DNA of 64,000 bases, from positions 88,551 through 152,550 of the forward strand of contig NZ_LZSV01000021.1 in the NCBI RefSeq assembly GCF_001665605.1, written 5' to 3'. Of the stretch, positions 26,961 to 35,640 are shown one piece after another. A program made the translations under genes and the position numbers. Source of the stretch: Mycobacterium sp. 852014-50255_SCH5639931 (GTDB lineage Bacteria > Actinomycetota > Actinomycetes > Mycobacteriales > Mycobacteriaceae). Each line of letters starts with the position of its first letter. The first letter of the stretch is position 1. The notes below the pieces were generated by a model that searched no databases, was not told the origin of the DNA, and worked only from the letters and a program-made list of their open reading frames with translations.

Positions 26961-28094
26961 TTGACGTCCGGCCAACCGACAACCGCGCTGACCGTACGAA
27001 TCGGGCATGCGACGCACACGCTGCACCCTGCGGCCGGCGTCGCCGTCATCGGTAGAGACGCCGGGGCCGCGGTTCAGGTGGACGACGAGAGGGTCTCGCG
27101 GTGGCACGTCCGGCTCGAACCGCACCGCGACGGCTGGCACGCCTTCGACACCAGTGGCAACGGGATGTTCGTCGACGGGATTCGCCGCAACTCCGTATCG
27201 ATCACCGGCGTCACCACCATCTGTCTGGGGGCGCCTGACGGGGCGGCCGTGACCCTGATCCCGCAGCGCCCGTCGGAAGTGACGCTCGAGGAGTCGACCC
27301 AGGTGGTGCGTCCGTTCGAAGCCGAGGACGAACAGTGGTGGGACGGCCAAAGCGACCCCGGCGTCATACGCGCCGGCAGCGCGGTCGCTGAACGCCGCCA
27401 GCAGCTGGGGATCTCCCAGCGCAGCCTCGACCGCGACGGGATCATCAACGCGGGCGCCCTCATCAACTTCGAGAAGGGCCGCAGCTGGCCGCGTCGCTCG
27501 ACGCTGGAGAGGCTGGAGAAGGTGCTGGAATGGCCGACGGGCCACATCACGCGCATCCGGCGCGGGGCGGTTCCGGCGCCCACCGGCGGCGCCGGCCAAC
27601 CCGGGGTGCCCACGGGGGCTCGCCGCGACGAGGCCACCGAGGTATTGGCCGACTCGATTCAGGCGCCGCTGATGGCCGAGACGGTGGAACTGGCCATGCA
27701 CACCCTCACCACCGCCGTCTCTGGATTGCCCGAACCGGCCGATCCCGATTTCACTCCCAGGGCCACCAATATCCTGGCCGATCTGCGCAAGCTCGAGAGG
27801 CTGGCATCGAGCGCTGCGCGCAACGCCAAAGGCAGTCCGTCAGTCATCCTGGCGTTGAGCAGTGTGCGGCGCAGCTATAACGACTTGATGATGCGGGCGG
27901 CACGCTCGCCGGCGGCCACCCTGGGCCAGCGGCTCTACGGCGCCCGTCACCGGGCGGAACTGAGCCTCGAGGAAGCGGCCAACGGCGCGGGACTGCCGGC
28001 GTCCGTCCTCGAAGATGCCGAGGCGGAGCGCACCGTAGCCCCCGAAGCCGCCCGGGCCATTGAAAACCTCATCGCGCAGCTGCCGATCGGTTGA
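26961..28094 (+). CDS. FHA-domain transcriptional regulator with two helix-turn-helix domains
   Basis: A 377-residue cytosolic protein from a TTG start with GAGGAG 7 bases upstream. Residues about 10-105 form an FHA (phosphothreonine-binding) domain: [14 protein letters not shown] and NGMFVDG hold the conserved Gly-Arg, Ser-x-x-His and Asn-Gly residues. About 135-195 is an XRE-like helix-turn-helix ([18 protein letters not shown], then [13 protein letters not shown]). About 321-372 is a second one ([20 protein letters not shown] then [10 protein letters not shown]). Between them is a helical linker. FHA proteins bind kinase-phosphorylated threonines, as EmbR does with PknH. The kinase at 33591 is the obvious partner, and the inverted repeats nearby are candidate targets. 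Confidence 0.82.
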   Translation: MTSGQPTTALTVRIGHATHTLHPAAGVAVIGRDAGAAVQVDDERVSRWHVRLEPHRDGWHAFDTSGNGMFVDGIRRNSVSITGVTTICLGAPDGAAVTLIPQRPSEVTLEESTQVVRPFEAEDEQWWDGQSDPGVIRAGSAVAERRQQLGISQRSLDRDGIINAGALINFEKGRSWPRRSTLERLEKVLEWPTGHITRIRRGAVPAPTGGAGQPGVPTGARRDEATEVLADSIQAPLMAETVELAMHTLTTAVSGLPEPADPDFTPRATNILADLRKLERLASSAARNAKGSPSVILALSSVRRSYNDLMMRAARSPAATLGQRLYGARHRAELSLEEAANGAGLPASVLEDAEAERTVAPEAARAIENLIAQLPIG

Positions 28095-28109
28095 CGCGCT
28101 GCGGCGCGA

Positions 28110-28547
28110 TCATCCGTGTGTCGCGCGGGGCGACGCCGCCGACTGCGTCCAGGGAGCCGGGCGTGCGGCGGCGTAGGCCTGGGCGGCCTGGCGTCGCAGA
28201 TTCTTTCGCGCATTGTGGTTTTCGAGTAAGGCAAACCAGTTCCAGCCCAAGATGGAAGCCATGCTCCACCAACCGGCGAGCAGATTGTGCAATAGAGCGT
28301 CGTGCAGTGCAGCTTCGCATTGGGCGAAAGTTCCTGTGACGGTGTAGGTCTGGTTGAACATCAGGATGATCGCGCCGGTGTGTTTTCTGATCCGTACCTG
28401 GAAGAGCGGTTGGTTGCCCGTAGGGGGCGGGGGTGGGTAGCCGGCCTGCGGCACCCGGTGCGCGGGTGCGTGGACTGGCCGCGCCACCGGGGGATAGGCC
28501 TGGGGGTACCCGTAGGGCTGTCGGTAGTGGGGGTGTGGCTGAGGCAT
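28110..28547 (-). CDS. Small Pro/Tyr-rich protein with conserved mycobacterial domain
   Basis: A 145-residue protein with a CTTACGGAGTAAGA ribosome site. N-terminus MPQPHPHYRQPYGYPQAYPP is Pro/Tyr/His-rich; the second half (LFQVRIRKHTGAIILMFNQ, then a short helix with AALHDALLHNLLAGWWSMAS) looks like a small globular domain with an amphipathic helix. No signal peptide. It is convergent with the FHA/HTH gene. Its 5' leader resembles that of the gene at 26042 and a weaker version of the cluster operator lies just upstream. Function unknown. Confidence 0.65.
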   Translation of the reverse strand: MPQPHPHYRQPYGYPQAYPPVARPVHAPAHRVPQAGYPPPPPTGNQPLFQVRIRKHTGAIILMFNQTYTVTGTFAQCEAALHDALLHNLLAGWWSMASILGWNWFALLENHNARKNLRRQAAQAYAAARPAPWTQSAASPRATHG

Positions 28548-28583
28548 TCTTACTCCGTAAGATGTTGGGGCAGTGGGTATTTC

Positions 28584-28603
28584 GCGACGGTTTAAGATAT
28601 GGA
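28584..28603. promoter_or_regulatory. Degenerate third copy of the cluster operator
   Basis: GCGACGGTTTAAGATATGGA matches the 29473 repeat at 13 of 20 positions, mostly in the left half. It lies 37 bases upstream of the gene at 28547. Weak on its own; listed because its position repeats that of the two better sites. Confidence 0.3.
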
Positions 28604-28619
28604 TGTTGCGACGGGTCGG

Positions 28620-29408
28620 TCAGGCCTGTGAGATCGTGGCGGTGGTTTTGGAGACGATGTCGCTTGCTTGGCTGGTGGTGTCGAATCCGCACCACAGGGT
28701 GTCGATGACGACGTTGTTGACCAGCCCCATGGCGCGTTGGCAGATCGGGCCGCGGCCACTGGGCTGTGTTTGAAGGATGGCCAAGGAGGTGTCGGTGGCC
28801 TGCAGCTCGCCGAGGTCCCAGGTGGTGGGGGCGTGACCGGGCGGGGTGATGGTGATGGAGCGGTTGGCGCAGCCGGACCAGCGTGCCTTGGACTTGCTGA
28901 AGAACTGCTGGGCCGAATCGGCGTCACGGAAGCCGACCAGGACCTGCATCAGCGCATGCTCGCGTGCAGCAGGTGTGGCGTCATCGAGTATCTGCCCTTG
29001 CAGCGCCGTCCAGTTGGTGCCTTGGTAGGCGGTGGCTTCGGCGGGTGAGTAGGTGTCCACGCAGCCGGGGTTGGTGACCATCTCGTCGTCGTGCCACATC
29101 CGCGTCACCGGCTTGCGTACGGCCATGCCGGTGGTGTGGCCGATCGTGTTGACGTCGTCTTCCTTCAGCAGCAGATCGGCGAGGTGCTGGGGCAGGATCG
29201 CGGGCGGTTGCCAGCGGCCCAGGTCCGGGGCGGCCGCGGGGTGCCCGGTGCTGGTGGCGGTGCATCCGCTCAGCAACAGAGTCAAGGCGACCGCGGCGAG
29301 GATTACCCAGCGCACCACGGGAACGAAGCGGGGTCGGCGTCCGGGGGTGTCCTGATCGGGGGCGCCGCTTTTCGGTCCAGCTTGGTGTCGCAGCGAAACA
29401 GCGCTCAT
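28620..29408 (-). CDS. Lipoprotein with PknH-type sensor domain
   Basis: A 262-residue protein preceded by AGGAGG. A cytoplasmic stretch leads to a hydrophobic segment and the lipobox LLSGC, Cys49 being the likely lipidated residue. The remaining 210 residues match the extracellular sensor domain of PknH: LLKEDDVNTIGHTTGMAV near the start, CVDTYSPAEATAY, WSGCANRSITIT and a final Cys segment (TLWCGFD). In kinases this domain is linked to the catalytic part through a membrane helix; here it stands alone as a lipoprotein. It may bind the same ligand as the kinase system or act as a surface decoy or co-receptor. Confidence 0.8.
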   Translation of the reverse strand: MSAVSLRHQAGPKSGAPDQDTPGRRPRFVPVVRWVILAAVALTLLLSGCTATSTGHPAAAPDLGRWQPPAILPQHLADLLLKEDDVNTIGHTTGMAVRKPVTRMWHDDEMVTNPGCVDTYSPAEATAYQGTNWTALQGQILDDATPAAREHALMQVLVGFRDADSAQQFFSKSKARWSGCANRSITITPPGHAPTTWDLGELQATDTSLAILQTQPSGRGPICQRAMGLVNNVVIDTLWCGFDTTSQASDIVSKTTATISQA

Positions 29409-29472
29409 GTCGGGGTCCTCCTGCCAGCTCGTCCGGGTATGACGCAGACGCTAGCAATAAAAACGCAGCGGT

Positions 29473-29492
29473 GCAACGGTTAAAAACGTTGC
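29473..29492. promoter_or_regulatory. Inverted repeat, likely cluster operator
   Basis: GCAACGGTTAAAAACGTTGC: perfect half-sites GCAACG and CGTTGC with an 8-base AT-rich spacer. It lies 65 bases upstream of the minus-strand sensor lipoprotein start and about 150 bases upstream of the plus-strand sensor protein, so one dimer could control both. Nearly identical to 26667-26686. Confidence 0.65.
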
Positions 29493-29644
29493 GCAGCGCC
29501 GAGCGCTATGTTTCAATTTGAAGCATGCAGCGCGACCTTGCCGCGTCGGGCGGGCCCCATCACCACGGCGGGCCGGTCCTCACGGCCCGGCCACGCCGTT
29601 CCGATCCCGCTACCCCACCAGTTCCTCATCCCGAAGGACACTCG

Positions 29645-30661
29645 ATGCCCCACCACCCGCACCCGCCTACGGCCAACACCACGCACCCCGCGCCGGGAAG
29701 CGCCCCGCCGGTATCGCGCGGCGCCTACGGACCTGCCCGGACGGCGCCAGTCGTCCCCGGGCCCCGAGAGGAGGTCACTACCGTCTTGCCCCGCCGGCCG
29801 TTCGCGTACGCGGGCCCGCCCGGCGCGCCCCCCGCGCCGCCCGGGATGCCCACCTGGGGGCCGCGCCCCGGCTACCGACCCTCGCTCGCCCCGGAGCGCC
29901 GTCGGCGCCAGCCCACCTGGGCCCGGATCGCCATCGGGGCCGCGGTCGTGGTCGCCGTGGTGGGTGCCGGCCTGATGATCAACGTCGCCAGCAGCCCCGA
30001 TGACAGTTCGACGCTGATGCCCGCGCCGGCCCCATCCGCGGCGCCGGTCGACCCAGGTCCAGCGCCGCAGGCGCCAACGGTGCCGTTGTCGGCGCTGCCC
30101 GGGCTGATGTTGGATGTGGCGACCATCAACACCATCGAGGGCACAACCGACATCGGGCCTCCGCCTGGCGACAACGGCAAGGACGACTACGCCTACAGCG
30201 GGGTGAGCACCGACCGCCCCGAGTGCAGCGAGGTCCACACCCCCGCGCTGGATTCAGAGCTCGACAACAGCGGCTGGATCGGGGTGCGAACGCAGTCCCT
30301 GCAGGACCGCGACGGCGCTCGGCACCGCAATCACAGCGCCGCGATCTACTTCGCCACGGCCAAGGCGGCCAACGACTTCGCGGCCAAACAAGCCCAGGCC
30401 TGGCCCAAATGCAACGGTGCCACCTTGCACCTCACGGAACGGGGACACCCAAGCAGCATTTGGATAGCGGGCACCGCCGCCAACCATGACGGCATGCTCA
30501 GCATCACCAACACCCAGGAAGGCGGTGGAGGGTGGCAGTGCCAACGCGCCCTGACCGCGCGCAACAACATCGTGATCGACGTGCGCAGCTGCGGTGAGAA
30601 CCGCACCGATCAAGCGATCACCATCGCCACCAGGATGGCCGAGCGCGTCACCACCCGCTGA
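29645..30661 (+). CDS. Membrane protein with extracellular PknH-type sensor domain
   Basis: A 338-residue protein from the ATG at 29645 (GAAGG 7 bases upstream). Residues 1-92 are Pro-rich and cytoplasmic (the same style as kinase juxtamembrane linkers), 93-115 form a membrane helix (WARIAIGAAVVVAVVGAG), and about 140-338 is a PknH-type sensor: LPGLMLDVATINTIEGT, CSEVHTP, WPKCNGATLHL and VIDVRSCGEN carry the paired cysteines. It is a kinase-like receptor without a kinase. It diverges from the lipoprotein with the same domain and shares its operator. Confidence 0.8.
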   Translation: MPHHPHPPTANTTHPAPGSAPPVSRGAYGPARTAPVVPGPREEVTTVLPRRPFAYAGPPGAPPAPPGMPTWGPRPGYRPSLAPERRRRQPTWARIAIGAAVVVAVVGAGLMINVASSPDDSSTLMPAPAPSAAPVDPGPAPQAPTVPLSALPGLMLDVATINTIEGTTDIGPPPGDNGKDDYAYSGVSTDRPECSEVHTPALDSELDNSGWIGVRTQSLQDRDGARHRNHSAAIYFATAKAANDFAAKQAQAWPKCNGATLHLTERGHPSSIWIAGTAANHDGMLSITNTQEGGGGWQCQRALTARNNIVIDVRSCGENRTDQAITIATRMAERVTTR

Positions 30662-30692
30662 ACATTTCCGCGACAGTGAGAAAGGAGGGGGC

Positions 30693-30833
30693 GATGAGCT
30701 GGATGCGTTTGGCGCCCAACGTCGCATCGTGGACGTCTCCGCCACCTACTTCCGTGACACGGCGACCGCTCCGGGTAAGAACGCGAGTGATGTCGCCAGG
30801 GCAATGGTGAGCAAAATCAGTGAACGGATCTGA
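30693..30833 (+). pseudogene. Remnant of a PknH-type sensor domain gene
   Basis: In this frame the DNA encodes RRIVDVSATYFRDT and then NASDVARAMVSKISERI before a stop, which resembles the last 40 residues of a PknH-type sensor domain (strand, loop, final helix). There is no start in this frame with a ribosome site; a strong AAAGGAGGGGGCG-ATG sits in another frame and gives a 38-codon nonsense product. I read it as the tail of a decayed third sensor gene. Confidence 0.4.
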
Positions 30834-30929
30834 TGCGCTGGTGGCAGCAACTACCATTCTGCTGGTCTGGTCGGGATCGCCACAGGTGGCCGGCAGCGGG
30901 CGCCGAAATGAGGGGATAGGGGATGGGGG

Positions 30930-32378
30930 ATGGGCACGCGCCGCGCGACCGCTCCCGACGGATCGGCCCGTGAGCTGGTGGCCGCGTTGGTGAGCCGGCC
31001 GGGTGCCCGGCAAGTGGATTCCGCCGACGCCGCGATCGACTATCCGGACGGGACGGCCCAGTTGGACGCTGCCGGAGCCGAATGGCACCGAATCCGCGAG
31101 GTGGATAACCGAATTGGTGCGCGGCCACGCGTGGCATCGTCTGCCCGGTTGCTGATCGCCACGGCGGCCGCGGTGATCGCCCTGGGCACCGGCTGCTCGA
31201 CGGTGGTCACCGGCAGCGCCGTCAAGTCCGGCGGCCCGGCGCCCGCGGCGGCCAACGTGGCGCTGCTCGACCCCGGTAACTACCCCCGTCGACCGCGGCC
31301 ACCGCTGGGCACCGTCGCCGACGACGCAGCCGGTCGCCGCGTCGAAGCCCAGCGGATGGCAGACATGGTGGCGGGCCCCTGGCAGGTGGACGGGACGCTG
31401 ATCAGTCCACTGAGCGCCGAAATCGCGCCCACCACCGCGCTTCCCGAGCCGGGGCGGCTCTCGGCCCTGGTGCGTGGTGATTCGATCGCCGCGATCGCCG
31501 CTGCGCATGGCTTCGTGGCCGGCTTCGTCAGCGGGCGCGTCACGCCGCCGCCTCCACGCGGCCAACCGCCCACTGACAAACCCAAGATCCTGGACAACGG
31601 CGTGTTCCGCTTCCCCAGCCCGCAGGACGCCATCGACGCCGCCGCGGCCATGGCGGCCGCCGACATGGCCACCGTCCGGCCGGGCAACATCCCGGCCACC
31701 CGGCTGTCAATCCCGCACTACCCCAACACAGTTGCCAACGTGGCGCCCCTGTCCGGAGGCTTTGAAGCCGAAGCGTTCACCGCTCACGGCACGTACGTGT
31801 TCTTCCAGTTCGCCGGCTCTAAAGAGAGCGCCGGCGCGGTCGCGGACATGGTTGCCAAGACCCTGGACCTGCAAGGCCCGCTGGCCGACCACTTCCAAGC
31901 CACACCGGTAGACCAGCTGGCCGCCCTGCCCGCCGACCCAACTGGACTGCTGGCCCGCACCGTGCCGGCCACCGACCCCGGCGTCAACCAGGCCGCGGTC
32001 TATGCACCGCACGGCGCGCTGCATTTCCGCTCTGATCCCGTGGCGACGCAAGCGATGTACAGCGACGCGGGCATCGGCCACGTCGCCGCCGACCGCACCA
32101 CCGTCTACGAGGCGGTCGATCCCACCGGCGCCCAGCGGGCGGCCGACGGGCTCGCCCGGATGGACGTGCCCTTCCTGGGCTACCACTCCGCCCCCGGCAT
32201 CAATGGGCTGCCATCGGCGCGTTGCTTTGACCGCGGCCTCGACAGCACGGAGCTGGGCTCCGTGCGCTTCTTGTGCATCGCCACCGCCGACCGCTACGCG
32301 TTCAAAGCCACTGCCGCTCAAGAGGTCGAGGCCCACCAGATCATCGCCGCCCAATATCTGATGTTGACAGCGCCATGA
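30930..32378 (+). CDS. Large mycobacterial lipoprotein, paralogue 1
   Basis: A 482-residue frame from the ATG at 30930, preceded by purine-rich GGGGATAGGGG; codon usage is gene-like from there. Lipobox LGTGC with Cys89, so the first 70 residues would be cytoplasmic; a GTG at 31131 would give a conventional lipoprotein signal with Cys22. The mature protein of about 390 residues matches the next gene product along its length (VALLDPGNYPRRPRPPLG and GPWQVDGTLI compare with VDLALLDAGNFPATPRPPLG and GPWEVDADLI). I believe the family is listed as DUF7373. It overlaps the next gene by 4 bases. Role unknown; surface-exposed. Confidence 0.75.
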   Translation: MGTRRATAPDGSARELVAALVSRPGARQVDSADAAIDYPDGTAQLDAAGAEWHRIREVDNRIGARPRVASSARLLIATAAAVIALGTGCSTVVTGSAVKSGGPAPAAANVALLDPGNYPRRPRPPLGTVADDAAGRRVEAQRMADMVAGPWQVDGTLISPLSAEIAPTTALPEPGRLSALVRGDSIAAIAAAHGFVAGFVSGRVTPPPPRGQPPTDKPKILDNGVFRFPSPQDAIDAAAAMAAADMATVRPGNIPATRLSIPHYPNTVANVAPLSGGFEAEAFTAHGTYVFFQFAGSKESAGAVADMVAKTLDLQGPLADHFQATPVDQLAALPADPTGLLARTVPATDPGVNQAAVYAPHGALHFRSDPVATQAMYSDAGIGHVAADRTTVYEAVDPTGAQRAADGLARMDVPFLGYHSAPGINGLPSARCFDRGLDSTELGSVRFLCIATADRYAFKATAAQEVEAHQIIAAQYLMLTAP

Positions 32379-33583
32379 CGCGCCGCGTCCGCCTGTGGGC
32401 CCTCGCCGCCGCGGTCGCGGCGGTGACGTTGGCGTGCAGTACGACCATCCCGGGGACCGCTGTCAAAGCCCCCGGGGCGGACAGTTCCGACGGCGTCGAC
32501 CTCGCCCTACTTGATGCCGGGAACTTTCCCGCCACACCCCGCCCACCGCTGGGCGTCGCCGGCGACGCGCTGCGCGGCGGGTGGGCCGAAGGGCGCCGCC
32601 TGGCCGGCGCCGTGGTGGGCCCCTGGGAGGTTGACGCCGACCTGATCGACTATGCGCAAATCGATTCCGGCGTGGTCAAAGATACCGACGCGGTCAGCGC
32701 CCTGCTGGGCAGCCCGATGGGCGAGGGGCTCAACGGCCACAACCTGATGGCTGGATTTTCCGGCTCGCGCCACACCGAAAAAGGCGCCTACAAAGGGCTG
32801 CTCAACATCGTGCTGGAACTGGGCAGCCCGGCCGATGCGACGGCCGCGGTCGCCGACATGGTCGCCAAAGGCGCCGCCTTGACCATGCCCTTCGAGGCCA
32901 AACCGATTCCCACGCAACCGTTTTCGATTCCACATCATCCGGCGACGGCCGCGCTGACCTACCAGTGGACCGCGCAATATCCAGAACCTGGCGGTCCACG
33001 GTTTTCGGTGACCGCCCTGACCGCCCACGGCCAGTACGTGCTGGCACAAACGGCGACATCGGCCGACAGGGCTGATGCCGCGGCTCAATTGATCGCCACC
33101 GCACTGGATTTGCAGCAGCCCTCTATCGAGAGCTTCAGGCCCACCCCGCCGGATCAGATAGCCCACCTGCCGTTGGATCCCGACGGCCTGATGTCACGCA
33201 CCGTGGCGCCCCGACAAGAAAACGAGTCGATCAACGACGGCATCTATGACGCGCACGGAGCGCTACTCCTGGAGACCGGCGACCCGGTTCACCTGCAGGC
33301 CTTGTTCAAATCCGCCAATGTGCAGCAGGTTGCGTACGTCCTGGAAACCAGGGTCTATCAAACCCCCGACGCCGGGGCGGCGTCGCGCATCGTCGCCGAT
33401 ATGACCGGGCCGCATCAGGTGGGCGGAATCAGCGGCATGCCCAAGGCGAAGTGCTTCAACGAAACGTTGGGCTACTGGTGCGTGGCCCGCGCGGATCGCT
33501 ACGCCTACGAGATGCAAAGCGAGCAAGAGAACGCGCTGCATCAGATGATGGCCGCCCAATATCGCATGCTGACCGGGAAATGA
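32375..33583 (+). CDS. Large mycobacterial lipoprotein, paralogue 2
   Basis: A 402-residue lipoprotein from an ATG that overlaps the previous stop (ATGA). The signal MTRRVRLWALAAAVAAVTLA ends in the lipobox TLAC, Cys21 lipidated. It shares most of its length with the preceding lipoprotein, including late paired cysteines (MPKAKCFNETLGYWCVARAD) and a C-terminal helix ending AAQYRMLTGK. The kinase gene starts 7 bases after its stop. The three genes are therefore one transcription unit and the lipoproteins may present ligand to, or be regulated with, the kinase. Confidence 0.8.
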   Translation: MTRRVRLWALAAAVAAVTLACSTTIPGTAVKAPGADSSDGVDLALLDAGNFPATPRPPLGVAGDALRGGWAEGRRLAGAVVGPWEVDADLIDYAQIDSGVVKDTDAVSALLGSPMGEGLNGHNLMAGFSGSRHTEKGAYKGLLNIVLELGSPADATAAVADMVAKGAALTMPFEAKPIPTQPFSIPHHPATAALTYQWTAQYPEPGGPRFSVTALTAHGQYVLAQTATSADRADAAAQLIATALDLQQPSIESFRPTPPDQIAHLPLDPDGLMSRTVAPRQENESINDGIYDAHGALLLETGDPVHLQALFKSANVQQVAYVLETRVYQTPDAGAASRIVADMTGPHQVGGISGMPKAKCFNETLGYWCVARADRYAYEMQSEQENALHQMMAAQYRMLTGK

Positions 33584-33590
33584 GCCCCTA

Positions 33591-35597
33591 ATGCCTCTTG
33601 CTGTCGGAACCATCATCGCCGGATACCGCATCGAAGGCGTGCTGGGCTCCGGTGGCATGGGTACGGTGTATCTGGCCCGTCACCCCACGCTGCCCCGCAA
33701 TGACGCGCTGAAGATCCTGTCCGCCGAGCTGTCGGTGGACCGCCAATTCAGAGTCCGGTTTACCCGCGAAGCTGACCTGGCCGCCACGCTGAACCACCCC
33801 AACATCGTGCGGGTGTACAACCGCGGCGAAACCGACGACGGCCAGCTGTGGATCGCCATGGAGTACGTCGAAGGCACCGCCGCCAACGATTTGGACCGCG
33901 CGAATCTCACTCCGGCCCGCATCGTGCGCATCATCACCGACGTCGCCGCCGCGCTCGACTACGCCCACTCGCGGCGGGTGTTGCACCGGGACATCAAGCC
34001 GGGCAACTTCTTGGTCTTCGCGCCAGGCACCGACCACGAACGGGTGTTGTTGGCCGACTTCGGCATTGCCCGCGCCCTCGATGACGCCACAAGCTTGACC
34101 GCGACCGGCTCCATGGTCGGCACCGCTGCCTACGCCGCCCCGGAGACCATCGAGGGCCGCCCGGCCGACCACCGCAGTGACATCTACTCGTTGGGTTGCG
34201 CTCTGTTTCGGCTGCTGACCAGCCGCACCCCCTACGAGGACAACTCCTTGTCGGCGATGTTGGCCGGACACCTGATGCGGCCCGTCCCGCGCCCCACCGA
34301 CATCAATCCCACCCTGGCGCCCGCGATCGACGACGTGATCGCGCGCGCCCTGGCCAAAGATCCCGACCAGCGCTTCCAGACCGCGGGCGCGCTGGCCGCC
34401 GCCACCGCCGCCGCGCTGACCAACGGTCCCGCGCCGGCGCCGCCCACCGGGCCCAGCGGGCTACCGGCAAGCAACCCGACCAATCCCACCGTTACCTATC
34501 CACCGACCTTGCCGCCCACCCCGGCGGCCTTCGGCCCGGTGTGGGACCCGAACCATGCTGCGCGCCAGCACTTCGCAAGCGCTCCCCCCTCGCCACCACC
34601 GGCCGGGGCACCCGGTTCCGTATGGAAAGCCAAGCGCCGCAAACGCGCTCGCCTCATCGTGGCCGCGACAGCCCTCGTTGCGGTGCTGGTCGCGGCAATT
34701 GTGTTGGGAATTCACCTGTTCGGCCGTACCAGCGGGAGCCCGGGTCCTTACCAACCGCAAACCCTCAACACGAAGTTCGGCACCATCAAACTGCAGCACC
34801 GGCCGGTGGCTATCGCCGCACTGGGCCCCGGCGATCCCGACGCGGTCCTCTCGCTGGGCGCCCAACCCGTCCTGATGAACGCCGCCAACGCGACAGTGCC
34901 GAGCTGGTTACAGCCGTTAATCCATTCATCCCCACCGGTGTTCGCCGCGGCCGACACCGGCGCCATCGCCGCCGCGAAACCCGACCTCATCATCGACACC
35001 GGCGATATCGACCAGCCCACCTATAACTCCTTGGCGGCCATCGCACCCACCCTCACCCAACCCGCCGACAACCCCCGAGACTGGACCTGGCAGACGCAAC
35101 TGAATTGGATCGCCACCGCCCTCGGTCGCACCGAGGCCGCCAAAGACCTAATCGACAAGGCGCAATCCGAGCAGAACACGATCCGTTCCGAGCATGGAGT
35201 CTTTTCCGGCAAATCCATCGTCGCGGTCAACTACACCGGCGCCGGCACGACCGCCGCCGCGACCCCGTCGCCGCCGAGCGGCTACCTGGAAAGCATCGGC
35301 TTCACCTACAACACGCACTACAAGCGCAGCCCGGGTGGCCCCCCGCAAGTCCCGTTCGACATCAACGACGTCGACTATGCCGCTCAACGCAGCGACGTCA
35401 TGCTCTTGCTGCGCACCGACCCCGCTGCCGGCGGCGGTGGCTACGCCGGTCTGCCCGCAAAGTACGGCAGTTTCGGCGGCACCCTCGTCATCGTGGACGA
35501 CCCCGCCACCATCGCCGCGCTGAACGCCGGCGGCCCCGCGGCCACCAGCTATCTCAATACCGCGCTGGTCACCAAGCTCAGCAACCAAATCCGCTGA
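33591..35597 (+). CDS. Transmembrane Ser/Thr kinase with FecB-type extracellular domain
   Basis: A 668-residue receptor kinase. Residues 12-275 are a Hanks-type kinase: glycine loop GSGGMGTVY (19-27), Lys41, HRDIKPGN (132-139, Asp134), DFG (156-158), a Thr/Ser-rich activation loop (167-178) and APE (183-185). A Pro-rich linker follows (280-345), then basic residues and one membrane helix (355-377). Residues about 385-668 are extracellular and resemble Peripla_BP_2 proteins such as FecB2: [40 protein letters not shown] and AIAPTLTQP. Known mycobacterial kinases carry PASTA, NHL, PknH or DsbG-like sensors, so this combination is unusual. It should report siderophore or metal-chelate status and probably phosphorylates the FHA/HTH protein. 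Confidence 0.88.
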   Translation: MPLAVGTIIAGYRIEGVLGSGGMGTVYLARHPTLPRNDALKILSAELSVDRQFRVRFTREADLAATLNHPNIVRVYNRGETDDGQLWIAMEYVEGTAANDLDRANLTPARIVRIITDVAAALDYAHSRRVLHRDIKPGNFLVFAPGTDHERVLLADFGIARALDDATSLTATGSMVGTAAYAAPETIEGRPADHRSDIYSLGCALFRLLTSRTPYEDNSLSAMLAGHLMRPVPRPTDINPTLAPAIDDVIARALAKDPDQRFQTAGALAAATAAALTNGPAPAPPTGPSGLPASNPTNPTVTYPPTLPPTPAAFGPVWDPNHAARQHFASAPPSPPPAGAPGSVWKAKRRKRARLIVAATALVAVLVAAIVLGIHLFGRTSGSPGPYQPQTLNTKFGTIKLQHRPVAIAALGPGDPDAVLSLGAQPVLMNAANATVPSWLQPLIHSSPPVFAAADTGAIAAAKPDLIIDTGDIDQPTYNSLAAIAPTLTQPADNPRDWTWQTQLNWIATALGRTEAAKDLIDKAQSEQNTIRSEHGVFSGKSIVAVNYTGAGTTAAATPSPPSGYLESIGFTYNTHYKRSPGGPPQVPFDINDVDYAAQRSDVMLLLRTDPAAGGGGYAGLPAKYGSFGGTLVIVDDPATIAALNAGGPAATSYLNTALVTKLSNQIR

Positions 35598-35640
35598 AGC
35601 GGCACGTCGCCCGTCGCCGGCCGCCGGTAATGTCGACTTT

